Shown here in pieces: positions 54,060-64,000 of a DNA stretch of 64,000 nucleotides. The notes beneath the pieces are model-generated. The model saw only the letters and a program-made list of their open reading frames with translations, had not been told where the DNA came from and did not search any database. Source of the DNA: Adiantum capillus-veneris (Eukaryota > Streptophyta > Polypodiopsida > Polypodiales > Pteridaceae). The translations under genes and the position numbers were made by a program. Positions within the stretch are counted from its first letter, which is position 1. The number at the start of each line of letters is the position of its first letter. The DNA lies in NCBI GenBank assembly GCA_014529385.2, contig CM043952.1, forward strand, positions 63,104,870-63,168,869. The letters run 5' to 3'.

Positions 54060-57000
54060 TGCATTGCAAGTTGGGCTTATGATTAGATGACCAACGGTAC
54101 AATTCACATTTGGTTGCAGATTAAGCTATTCAGAGCCATTAATTCATTGTTTGAAAGGATTGCAATTAACTTTGATGCAATCGAGCTAGATTTTTCCTAC
54201 TCTTATGAGTCTACAAAGCAGTCAACTGCCAAAATTGCTTTGGCAAAAGTAGTCTTGTCAACTCGAAACATCAAAATCCCATTGGGCGGCAACCAAATGT
54301 GCTAAAGGATAACTTTACAAATCAAGCACAACATTGACTTAAGTCAAGCCAAGGATTCAAGTGAACCAAAGCTAGCCAGTAGCAACGATAGAATATGCAC
54401 AAGTGCAGTAGAGAAAATCTTATAGCTATATGACTACATTGCAGATAAGGTTTATATGGAGATTCAGAAGGTCATAGGTATCTGATGAGCAACAAAAGCA
54501 GCACAAGAGCCAAGATCCTATTGATTAGAGTGAATCCATATCCAAAGAGCTCCTAGATGTTCATAAATTTTAGTGAAGCTAGGTATTGCAAGCTCAAAGA
54601 TGAGGTGTACATAGAAGTACACAAAATTGATTCAAGTAGCTATCCAGATATCTACACAAGCCAACGAATCATACAATTGGTGCATAAGCAATCCGGATAC
54701 TTGTACATGGACTACAATGATCGAGTCTACAAATGGAAGACCCAACAAATCAGCCAATTGAAGCTAGTCTTATTGAAGAACCAAGTCAAAGGCAATATAA
54801 AGGTCAATATAGAGGCAATCTACATCCCGATGCTCAATGTTCTAAAGCAGACATTGAAAACTTGGCCAATGCAAAAGCAAAAACTTTTAGCAAGAGCTTG
54901 AGATGGACAAGCCAATTGAAGTGCCACCCGTAATGATGTACTGCTTAGATTATGGAAGAAAAAGTGGAAATTTTCCATAGGATTGTCCCAAAAATCCGGA
55001 CAACAGGGACATAGCAATTGCAAAAGAAAATTTTGATGTAAGTGCATCTAGCTCGTCAATTTTGATCCGTTCAAATTCTCATGAATTACCACTAGAAACA
55101 CCAATTAAAGCACGTCAAGTTCAAAATTTGCATGAAGATGCATAGACACTTGAAAATTTTGAATTGGAACCTCTAAACAACAAATTCATGCATGAATTTA
55201 GTCAAAATCTCTAGTTATCACCGAAGGTAAAAATGAGTGCTATCCACGACCAATAGTGTGCAATCATTCGTGAGTCTAAGGGACACATCAAAACAAATTT
55301 TGTTAGCATTGTATGGCTCACATAATTCTTATGCACATTATGTAGACCAAGAAGGGAAAATGTATAAAAAGAGTCGACTAGTGTTTGAAAGGCCTACATA
55401 CCAACTCATAGAGTTGTTCCCAATGATAGATAAGGAAAGGATGGTTTATCTTAGAGGAAATAATCTATTATAGCCCATCCTCTCTAGAGCTGAATGACAT
55501 TACCCGAGTGAACCCAGAAATCTGTCCAAAGCAAAACTCTCACCCATTCAAAGTCAAGCTTTAACGTTGTGACCAGACGAGAATATATTGTGACCAAAAT
55601 GCACGTAGATATAGACAAGAGTCTAAGATCTATGATGCCTGGGGTACTGAAACCATAGAAGCTCATGTCATAGGAGGCCCACGAGATAGACAATATCAAG
55701 GTGAAGATAATGCAATTTGCAGCTTAACTTGGGGAGACATTTGCCATTTTTCACTGAGGTACATAGGACACTATGTAGAAGATTTGCAGATACTATGTTT
55801 CACGGAGGTGCATAGGACACTATGAAGAAGGTTTGCAGGTACCAACCATCGACAATGCAACACATTATATGCCTTCACAGTCACAAAATGAGATCAAACC
55901 AGAGCCAAATAGTGTTGAGTCCTTTATCATGGAGAAAGCTATAGTGATCACCCTAGGAAGGGGAGCCGAGAATCCATCAAGCTAAGCTCTTCTACTAGGA
56001 ATTGCAACATCGATTAGAAGCCCTAGAACTTCTAGCCAACCCCCTTCAAAGAAAAATCCATTACCGGATCATATAGTTGTTGGAAATTCCCAATTGACCT
56101 AGATTCCATCAAAATCTAATGACAAATGCTTTTATGAAGATCATCAAGGGCAAAAGTTTCAATTGACTTCCACAAGTCAAAGTCAAAAGCCAACAAATCT
56201 AATAGTGTTCAAGAAATTGCATGTGAACAAGCTCACATATGCATATCAAGATGCAAATGGCAATGAGTACTAGCAAGTACATGACTTTGTACAAACCCCT
56301 ATGGATGGTAGGACTAAAGCCAAAGATCTTTCCCACAGGGTGCAAAACCTCAAGCTGCCAAAACAGGTGAGAAATAGCTCAAAATTGAAGGAAGCAAAAT
56401 CTCAAAAAGCAACACAAAGGTAAATCTCCTCCAAAGAGATAGATTTTGCCAGAAATCACAGTGGATCTTCTAAGATCAAAAGTTAAGAAATAAATCCCAA
56501 GAAGATCAGTGCAGAATTGTTGGTGAACATGAAGAAAATCCGTCAAGAGAAGTAAAGCTAGATTTTGATCTAGACAAGAACCTCATGTCTTTTTGCACTT
56601 GGAAAAAGTTTGGCCAACCACAGTTAGATGACGCTCCAGAATTTATTAGCATATTTGGAAACAAACAAGCAGAATGTTAGGGAATTATTTCCACCACCAT
56701 TCAAATAGGTTCAAAGACCCTCGTAGCTCAATTTCATGTGATTACAGTAAAAAGTGTATCAAACGACATCATATTGGGAATGCCACTTGCCCAAAAGGTT
56801 TTAGAGATACAAAGTTTAAATAAGATGCAGTCTTCAAAGACAATTGAGCACGAAGAAAACAAAAAATACTTACCGATGGAAGACGACACAAAGTCCTCAA
56901 GTACAACTGAAATGGAGATCGATGCCAAAGCAAAGCTTATTGAAGATGATTCATCTCCAACTAGCAAAATCCGAGATGATCTGGAAGTAGATCAGGCAAC

Positions 57001-57615
57001 AACAAGTACTATTCAAACACAACAGACATCCACAATAGCCAATGAGATGGAAGCAACATCAAAACCAGAAGTAAAGAAGATTAAAGCTACAAAATGCGAG
57101 GAAGAAATAGAAAATCAAAAGGTCAGTCACTCATTGCCAACTGAGTCAATAGATGGAAGTCCTAATGGAAAACAAAGTCTCAAATCATCTTCCATGGAGA
57201 CCAAGCTAAAGAAAGATGAGACCATGGCAAAAGCAGAATAGAGGTATTCAAGAGTACCATCAACGAGAATAGCAATAGTCCTCAATAGTGCAAATGGAGC
57301 AAGTGTGAGATGCAATGCTCTATTGGATAAAGAAGCAAAGTGAAATATAGTCTCAGAGAACACCAAAGAATCCTTGAGATTACTCCATGCAAGCAAGATA
57401 GTAGAGAAATCATGGGTAAGGCTACAAGTCAAGGAGAAATGGTTGCTACTCTTAGTATGCAAAAGCGTGCAGAGCAGGTAAAGTTTCAAGTACAACCTTC
57501 AAAATACATGCTTGTAGATGTCATCCTTGGACATGAGTGGCTAGATCAACACAAAGCATACAAAGAAGATACAATGCTATTACTCTCTTTCTCAAGTGGT
57601 AGTAAGAAGCAATAA
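54060..57615 (+). pseudogene. Decayed Ty3 gag and protease remnant, with two protease-like segments
   Basis: Plus-strand fragments in changing frames: YVDQEGKMYKKSRLVFERPTY (about 55338-55400); a protease end VSNDIILGMPLAQKVLE (about 56756-56806); an acidic linker open from 56738 to 57241; a second protease-like start with ALLD near 57319-57330 followed by a stop; and its end VDVILGHEWLDQH (57511-57549). RT, RNase H and integrase are not seen. The remnant is cut at 57701 by element D. It may be the body of the element whose primer site is at 9371, but that join spans all nested insertions and is inference. Confidence 0.5.
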
Positions 57616-57701
57616 CAGGTACCACTAATGTTGGATTTAGAGTTGCAAAAGTCACAAGAATTAAGGACACATCTTACAGACAAAGGTAAAGCTAAAGTGG
57701 A

Positions 57702-58398
57702 TGTAACATTTATTGCACTAGTAACTTGTGTGTAGCGGAAATTGATAAAATAGTGAGCATTTTGTTAAGAACAAGTTCCTAATGAGCATAGAGAGAGTAC
57801 TTAATTGCAGAAAGCAACATAGCAATTACACCTAGTTAGTTTGGAATAGAAAATACTTGAAAAGAGAGAGAAATAGAACAATTGACAACAATTGAAGACC
57901 GGATTTACATGGAGCTGGACCCACCTCCATAAAGGCTTTGTATTACAACTTCTCCCATCAAAGGAGACTTTTGTACATGTGTTCCTTGACAAAACTCGTT
58001 GGTGCCATGAAGATGGAAGCTTCATGCACCAAATTATGCTTGAAAAACACACCTAATGGGCCTCTAGCCTTAGTCCCAAGACCTCACACACCTTCAAAAA
58101 TGGTGAGAGCTAGCAGGGAATGAGGAAAGATTGAGAGGAAGAAGATGTATCTTACGATAAAGAAGTATTCTCCTCATATAATCACTCTAATAGCATAGCA
58201 TAGCTTAGTATTAGCATGGTAGAGGAGATGAGCATGCCATTGAAGCTTGGCTCTTGGTTGGATTTGCATTCCATAGCCAAGAGTTGTTGGTGTAGGTCTC
58301 TACTTCTCAATGCTTGGAGAAGGAGATGGAGTTCTTGCTCAACACATGAGTTATGTGTGTGTCTGTGCGTGTAGCAAAAAGTAGATATACTAAAATGC

Positions 58399-58480
<82 letters not shown>

Positions 58481-59186
58481 CGACCCCTCTTCCAAAAGAC
58501 TCTTGTTGGCTTCCCATTGGCTCCTGCAAAGCTTAGCCAATAACACATTAGAAGCATAATTGATGGCCTTGTGACATGTGTCCCCCTTTTTCCATTTTGT
58601 GAGAGCTTTAGGAAATTAAAATAATATATTTAAACTCTCATTGGACCTTTTGGTCTTCTGGCCAATAGGAATCAAGCAAGCCAGTGTGCTGCTGGCATTG
58701 GACCCTTGGTAGACTATCCAATAGTCTTCTAAAGAGCTTAGTTTCTATTGGTTCTTTTATCAAGAATTTTTAAATTGATTAGACTAATTTTACTCTAGCC
58801 TAATTCTCATTGGTCCACCTCTATGGCCGTCCAATAGGATTTGAGGGGAGATTGGGGACAGCTGGGCTAGGAACCTACCATGTGTCCATTCTTCCCTTTG
58901 GGGAGAGCTTGGGAGAGTGTGTGTGTGGGTTTCTCTCTCGTCCCCTATCATAAGGGCTCGCCCCCTCCTTCCTAGGGATGTGGGAAGACTTTTTAGTCTT
59001 CCCATTACTATCCAATTTTCCCCCACTTTTGGCCATTGGACAATTTTATTAAATTTAGGAACTTTATCCTATGGAAGTCTTAATGGAGCCGAACCTTAGG
59101 TCTTTTAAGGTCCATTGATGCACATTGCTCTTTTGCAGGCTATCCCCCTTCAGATCTCTGCTGAGACCGGTCTGGCAGCGTTAACA
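57702..59186 (-). repeat. Element D 3' LTR
   Basis: About 1485 bp, TGTTAACGCTGCC...AAATGTTACA on the minus strand. A polypurine-like tract (GGGGAGG..AGGGGAG, about 59195-59218, minus strand) precedes it. It contains a 76-bp CT/GA tract. Confidence 0.8.
58402..58477. repeat. (CT)38 microsatellite
   Basis: A perfect tract inside the 3' LTR of element D; it reads GA in the element's own sense. Confidence 0.97.
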
Positions 59187-59229
59187 ATATTCTAGCTTTT
59201 ACTCCCCTAGTACCTCCCCATATTAAATA

Positions 59230-59690
59230 ATCAGTTTAACATGAGAAAATCATTTGGGAGAATTAGATATTAGTTTTTATGACATTATCTAGGATCTCTA
59301 TTCGACACTATGGACATTGGCAAGCCATGGTACTTAAAGATTTGTGATATAAAGAGGGTTGCCATTTGATGGGCCTTGATAGTCTTTTGACGTGTATAAA
59401 ATGTGCTTGCTTGCTAAACCTGTCGACTATTGTCCATATTCATGTATTCCCTTGGATAGACTTGGGAAATCAAAAGATAAAATCCACGGATATGCTCTCC
59501 CATGGTGAATTAGGGATTAGCAAAGGTTGAAGCAGTCCAGGTTGCTTTCCTCTATCAAACTGTTTCTTTTGGCATACCACACATTTTGAAACATACTCTT
59601 GTATGTTTGTTTTCATGGCAAGCCAATAGAAGTATGTTTCTATCCCTTTTAGGGTAGACTAAATCCCTCTATGCCCCGCCTAAGGAGGAG
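59230..59690 (-). pseudogene. Element D integrase, N-terminal half only
   Basis: The minus strand shows EYVSKCVVCQKKQFDRGKQPG (second half of the zinc finger) followed by PWESISVDFIF and VDRFSKQAHFIHVKR of the core. Text then decays near the region of the second catalytic Asp and stops just before the polypurine tract. The rest of the core, the third acidic residue and any chromodomain are missing, so an internal deletion has joined mid-integrase to the 3' end. Confidence 0.75.
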
Positions 59691-60590
59691 CATGGGATTC
59701 GTACATTACTTTCTCATGTAGTGAGTTAGTAACGCATAGTCTATTGCCATAGAGAAGATAATCATCTTGTAAGGTAAATGGTTCTTCCTTCTTCCCTAGT
59801 GCAAGGGCTGAAATCACATCTTTAAAATTGGGATCAATAGCGTACTCATCTAGCATAGAAGATAGATCATTGTGAGTTGCTATGGATACTGCATTCACTC
59901 TCGGTCGCCTTGAGAGTGCATCGGCTACTTGATTATGCTTGCCAACAATGTGAGCAATATGAAAATGAAATTGCGAAAGGAAATTTTCCCACCTCATTTT
60001 TTTGTCGGAGAGCTTGGTCTGCGTCATGAAGTACTTAAGGCTTTGGTGATCCGTTCACAAAATAAAAGGAGTCCTCAATAAATAGTGCTTCCATGAGTCT
60101 AGAGTATGTAGGACTGATAAGAGTTCCTTCTCATATATACCTAGAGCTTGCTCAACAGGGTCGAGCCTTTGACTTTTATAGGCTATGGCGTGCCCTTCTT
60201 GGAGCAAAACAGTTCCAAGGCAATCACCACAGGCGTCACATTAGACCTCAAATGGCATTGAGAGATCCGGTTGTGTAAGCACATGTTGAGAGATAAGATT
60301 TTCTTTAAGATTTTTGAAAGCATTGTTCTCCTTGGTGGACCATATATACCTAACGTTGTTCTTTGTTAGGTCATGTAATGGTCCTGCGATTTGTGAGAAC
60401 TTTTCTATGAAGCATCTATAGTATGCACACATACTTATAAAGCTTCTTAGTTCATGCAGATTCCTTGGATATGGCCATCCTTTTATTACCTCTAACTTTG
60501 ATGGATCCATTTGGATGCCATCTTGAGAGATAATGTGACCTAAATACTGAATCCCTTGTAAGAAAAAATCACTTTTCTTTCGATTAATAT
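59691..60590 (-). pseudogene. Element D RNase H and connection
   Basis: Segments 60510-60241 (MDPSKLEVIKGWPYPRN, SFISMCAYYRCFIEKFSQIAGPLHDLT) and 60027-59680 (MRWENFLSQFHFHIAHIVGKHNQVADALSRR), with frame breaks between them. This is the typical end of RT, RNase H and the spacer to integrase. Confidence 0.85.
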
Positions 60591-61395
60591 AAAGTTTATT
60601 CTCTCATAAAACTTGAAATATTACTTGGAGGTGTTGCTTGTGTTTGTCTAATGAATTAGAGTAGATGATTATATCATCAAAGACCAGTAAAGCTTTGGTG
60701 AGGCCTAAATAGCTTCTCCATCAGACGGTTGAATGTTGCTCGTGCATTGGTCAAGCCAAAAGGCATGACAATGTACTTGTAAAGACCAAACGTAGTGCAA
60801 AATGTGGTCTTTACAATGTCTTGATTACTACTATCCTTATTTGATGATAGCCACTTTTTAGGTCAATCCTACTGAAGTAGGTTGACCCCTGTAGCTTATC
60901 AACAAATAGGTCTTCTACCCGTGGAATGGGAAACCTATTCTTGATAGTGATCCTATTTAGTGCTCTATAGTCGACACACATGCGATATGTGCCATCTTTC
61001 CTTTGCACTAATAACATTGGCAAACAAAATGGAGATGAGCTAGGCCTAACCATGCCTTTATCAACCAACTCAGGCACTTGCCGCATAATCTCCACTTGTT
61101 GAGCTTGAGAAACCCGATAAGGAGGTTTATTAGGCGGTGAGCTTCCTGTAAGAAGTTCAATTGTATGATTGTCATCCCCTCGTTTGGGAGGTAGCTCACA
61201 AGGGATGTTGTCAAAAAAACATCTTGGAATCCCTTGAGGAAATTGGATAACTCTAATTCTTTTTTATTGCTTATTTCTTCTTTTGCTAAAACATTAGGTT
61301 CATTTTGAGAATCTTTAACAAAAATCTTGTACATGGAATTTATTGACTTATTGAAAGCTTGCTTATGTACAATGGGTATGATGCTACCCAACTCC
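60591..61395 (-). pseudogene. Element D reverse transcriptase
   Basis: RT motifs on the minus strand: PSSSPFCLPMLLVQRKDGTY, CVDYRALNRITIKNRFPIPR and [16 protein letters not shown] (61095-60811), then after a frame change [12 protein letters not shown] and the active site FDDIIIYS (about 60660-60685). The wording is that of chromoviruses. A stop and at least two frame changes prevent translation. Confidence 0.85.
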
Positions 61396-62724
61396 TTAGC
61401 ATCTATGTACATATCTTTTTCCATGTCTTTCAGGGAATCTAACATTGGCAGCCATGCAATCAAACCATGGTGTCCCTAGGATTACATCCTTATGTTTGAG
61501 AGGAGAGATGAAGAAATCCTCCTTGTCCACATAGCTTTGGACATGGAGCCTCAATTTCCCAACTACGGGAGTGACTGAGACTTCTTGCCCCTTGAAAGCA
61601 CCATCGGCAGGTAGGACATCTCCCATCTCATAGGCTTGGATGCCTAGCTTGGTGGCCAACTCTATGGATATGAGATTGTGAGTAGAACCAGGGTCAAAGA
61701 GAATGAAAGCATCATGTTCTCTTACCTTTTCCCAAGCATGACATAGAGGAGATCCTTTGTGATGAGCATCCTCTTCTTGAATTTCGACCAAGGTAGCTCT
61801 AGGAGTCTCATTATGTATATTCTTGTGGTGGCAAGCACGATAGGCATGCCCTTGCTCCCCGCACTTGAAACAATGGTTACCTTTGTGATAACGCTCTAGC
61901 TCTTTAGGAGAGAGTTTATTTTTGCCTTTATAAACTCCCTTCTCCTTAGCTTTGTTGTTGTTGAAGTTGCCTTTGGGAGACTTTTGGACATTGTCCTTCC
62001 CCCTACGGTCCTTGTTTTCCATGGGCTTAAGATTTCTCTTAGCCCCTTGTTGGAAGTTGATTCTTGAAGCCACCATGGTATGGTGTATGACTGAAAATAT
62101 GGTGCGAGGCCTTTGGGAGTTAACATACTCCACCATATCCTCAGATAAACCTGCACAAAAGTATTGTTTTTGCTCTCCAAAATCCATCCAAAACTTGTCC
62201 ATATATTTGTGAATAGATTCATAGGGAGAGAGCTTCAAGCTTTGCCATTCGGTGACTACTTTGTCTTTGTCTTTGACATCGCTAGCTAAAAACTGCTTCA
62301 TGATGGAAGATTTTAAAGCTTTCCATGTTTGTGGAGCTTCACCATTTTCTCGTAGGCTAGACCACCATTGCCTGGTGGACTTTTGAAAATGCATAGGTAC
62401 ATGACGTAGCTTAGAGGACTCCATGAAGCTCTCATCTTCAAACACTGCATCGAATTTTTGGATAAAGGCCAAGACTTTTGTCCGTAGCACCAAAGGTGCC
62501 ATTGTGGGTAAGGAAAGAGATGTTCTTTCCTCCCTCTTTGAACTTTTTGAGCTTGGACAACCTTTTCCAGGCGGCATAGGATTTCCTATGGCCTCTTCTC
62601 TTGGGCGGTTTGAGAGCTGCACCATCACTTTCTTTAGAAGAGGAAGAGGATGAGGAGGATGGAGAAGAGGGTGACCTCTTTCTTGCCTTTTTCTTCCCTT
62701 GTTCCTCCTTTTTTGCACCATCAC
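61396..62724 (-). pseudogene. Element D gag capsid, zinc knuckle and protease
   Basis: A 442-codon open segment. It holds the gag fold (FIQKFDAVFEDESFMESSKLRHVPMHF.. and WWSSLRENG) and the knuckle CFKCGEQGHAYRAC (CX2CX4HX4C). The retropepsin shows AFILFDPGSTHNLIS as the active-site loop and DVILGTPWFD as the second hallmark. The loop has Pro after the catalytic Asp in place of Ser/Thr. It joins RT through a frame change near 61400. Confidence 0.85.
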
Positions 62725-63304
62725 TTTCTTTAGAGGAGGAAGAGGATGAGGAAGATGGAGAAGAGGGTGAACTCTTTCTCACCTTTTTCTTCTCTTTCTT
62801 TCTCTCTTCCCTCTTTGAATTATGGTGACGTGGAGTATGTGATGGTCTTCTCTGTTTAGGGGTTGTTGGAGAGTGTTTTGCTTGTCTTCTTCGTGGATCC
62901 ATCTCCGTCGAGGTGGCAGGAGACTCGCTTCTTTCTCATTCTTTTGGTGGGGGCTCTACCGTTGAAACTTGGGTTCTCATTTGGGAGGGAGATGCCTCAT
63001 TGAGTAGTAAGTTTTTGAGCCCTTTATATGGATCCTCCTCTTCTTCCCTTATCGGAGAGAGTCCTCTTTTGGAAGTCTCACCAAGATCTTTCCTAGGTAC
63101 TCTCTCTTCTTGGTGGGGAGTTTGGAGAATACCATGGGTGCACAATTGTTGTAGCACTTCACCTTGGAGGGATGGATTGCCCAGGGCTTGTTGAAGCTTA
63201 GAAACAAGATAGGTTACAAGCATAGGGGCATCATTAGTCGCTCTATCATGAGCAAAATCAAAGCTATCAACATTCATTTCAATCTCTTTACCCTTGTTTT
63301 CCAT
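62438..63304 (-). pseudogene. Element D gag N-terminal region
   Basis: The likely start is the ATG at 63304 (MENKGKEIEMN). A stop lies at 62936 and the same frame reopens to 62438. It includes a two-unit Ser-rich repeat (SSSSSSSSKESDGA, about 62600-62790), a coding tandem duplication of about 90 bp. The capsid part follows in the next frame. Confidence 0.7.
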
Positions 63305-63774
63305 ACTAGCAAATTTTAGGTGTAAATTTTTACTTGTACTTTGGCACTTCAAGTCCTAGTTGCTACTCCTCTTTACCTTCAAAGATAAGCACTCAAGCAT
63401 CTATACCCGTCGCTCGAATATTATTACTATGAAAGGAATAGAAGAGAGGGTTTCATAGAGCCAAGACAACACCGCTTCCTGTCAAGCTTCAAATATTATT
63501 AATATGCAAGGAATAGAAGAGAGGGTTTCACAGAGCGAGGACAACACCGGTTCCTATCAAGCTTCTAATAGCTCAATAATGGTTAAGCCATAGGCAAGCC
63601 CCATAGGACTTCATTATTAAGACCATAGCTCTCAACGGTATCCCCGTTAACTGCATAAAGGAGGCGTGCTTCAAGGATGAAAAATCCCTATTCTGCTTAC
63701 TCTTTTGCAATTAATAACACCAAACTTTTGTAGCAAGCTTGAGGACCTCTCTTCTTGAGCAACAAAAGAGAAAC

Positions 63775-63792
63775 CAATAGCTCTGATACCGA
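63775..63792 (-). other. Element D primer-binding site
   Basis: The minus strand reads CGGTATCAGAGC next to the LTR end, one change from the tRNA-iMet site TGGTATCAGAGC. Confidence 0.75.
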
Positions 63793-64000
63793 TGTAACAT
63801 TTATTGCACTAGTAACATGTGTGTAGTGAAAATTGATAGAATAGTGAGCATTTCATTAAGAATAAGTTCCTAATGAGCATAGAGAGAGTACTTAGTTGGA
63901 GAAAGCAACATAGAAATTACACCTAGGTAGTTTGGCATAGATAATACTTGAAAAGAGAGAGAACTAGAACAATTGTCAATAGTTGAGGACCGGATTTACA
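63793..64000 (-). repeat. Element D 5' LTR, end only
   Basis: Matches 57702-57909 with about 18 differences. It continues past the window. Confidence 0.85.

Larger units (their letters stand above)
57702..64000 (-). mobile_element. Element D: decayed chromovirus-like Ty3 element, right end outside window
   Basis: A complete 3' LTR (57702-59186) lies at the left, and the end of the 5' LTR (from 63793) reaches the window edge. Over the 208 shared bases I count about 18 differences (about 9%), so this is the oldest of the well-bounded insertions here. Minus-strand order is primer site, gag, protease, RT, RNase H, partial integrase, polypurine tract and LTR. Stops and frameshifts occur throughout, and integrase is truncated. 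Confidence 0.88.

Overview
The window looks like nuclear DNA from a land plant with a large, repeat-dense genome. Every recognisable coding segment belongs to an LTR retrotransposon (Ty1/copia, Ty3 non-chromoviral of Tat/Ogre-like type, or Ty3 chromovirus-like). Long GA/CT microsatellites are common, and primer-binding sites are complementary to initiator tRNA-Met or of the TGGCGCC type. No host gene, tRNA or rRNA gene was found. The species cannot be fixed from the sequence. The Penelope-type ribozyme motifs and the odd Ty3 architecture would fit a fern, lycophyte or gymnosperm, but that is a guess.

Layout from left to right: a decayed Ty1/copia element (1-2474); unassigned DNA (2475-4463); a decayed Ty3 relative on the minus strand (4464-8990) split by a small non-autonomous LTR element with an ATATG target duplication (6125-7863); the end of another LTR with a TGGCGCC primer site (to 9387); two adjoining repeat blocks X and Y (9893-12247), with a hammerhead-ribozyme-like motif in Y; and unassigned repetitive DNA (12248-15136). 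A non-autonomous LTR element B follows (15137-31516). A minus-strand Ty3 element A (20455-31482, 507-bp LTRs, duplication AGAAC, LTRs about 5% diverged) has inserted in its 3' LTR. A very large young Ty3 element C follows (31608-50792, 19.2 kb, LTRs about 1% diverged, duplication AATCC). Next come Y and X again in swapped order (51060-53375), a 37-base C run, a decayed gag/protease remnant (54060-57615), and a minus-strand chromovirus-like element D (57702 to beyond the window end) that interrupts it.

Element C is the main interest. It encodes gag, protease, RT, RNase H and integrase. It also has a second retropepsin-like domain after integrase, a tandemly duplicated integrase zinc finger, and an intact 1091-codon coiled-coil ORF before the 3' LTR. 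Two separate leader regions, one before gag and one before the 1091-codon ORF, carry nine copies of a 24-bp palindrome with matched spacing (about 284 and 126-135 bp). In both leaders the last copy ends about 168 bp before the ATG. Elements A, C and the 4464-8990 remnant share the plan of a large extra ORF downstream of integrase.

If the nested insertions B, A and C are removed, the left X-Y block and the right Y-X block lie about 3.25 kb apart in one older sequence. That sequence may run from the primer site at 9371 to the gag/protease remnant at 54060-57615. This last join is inference.
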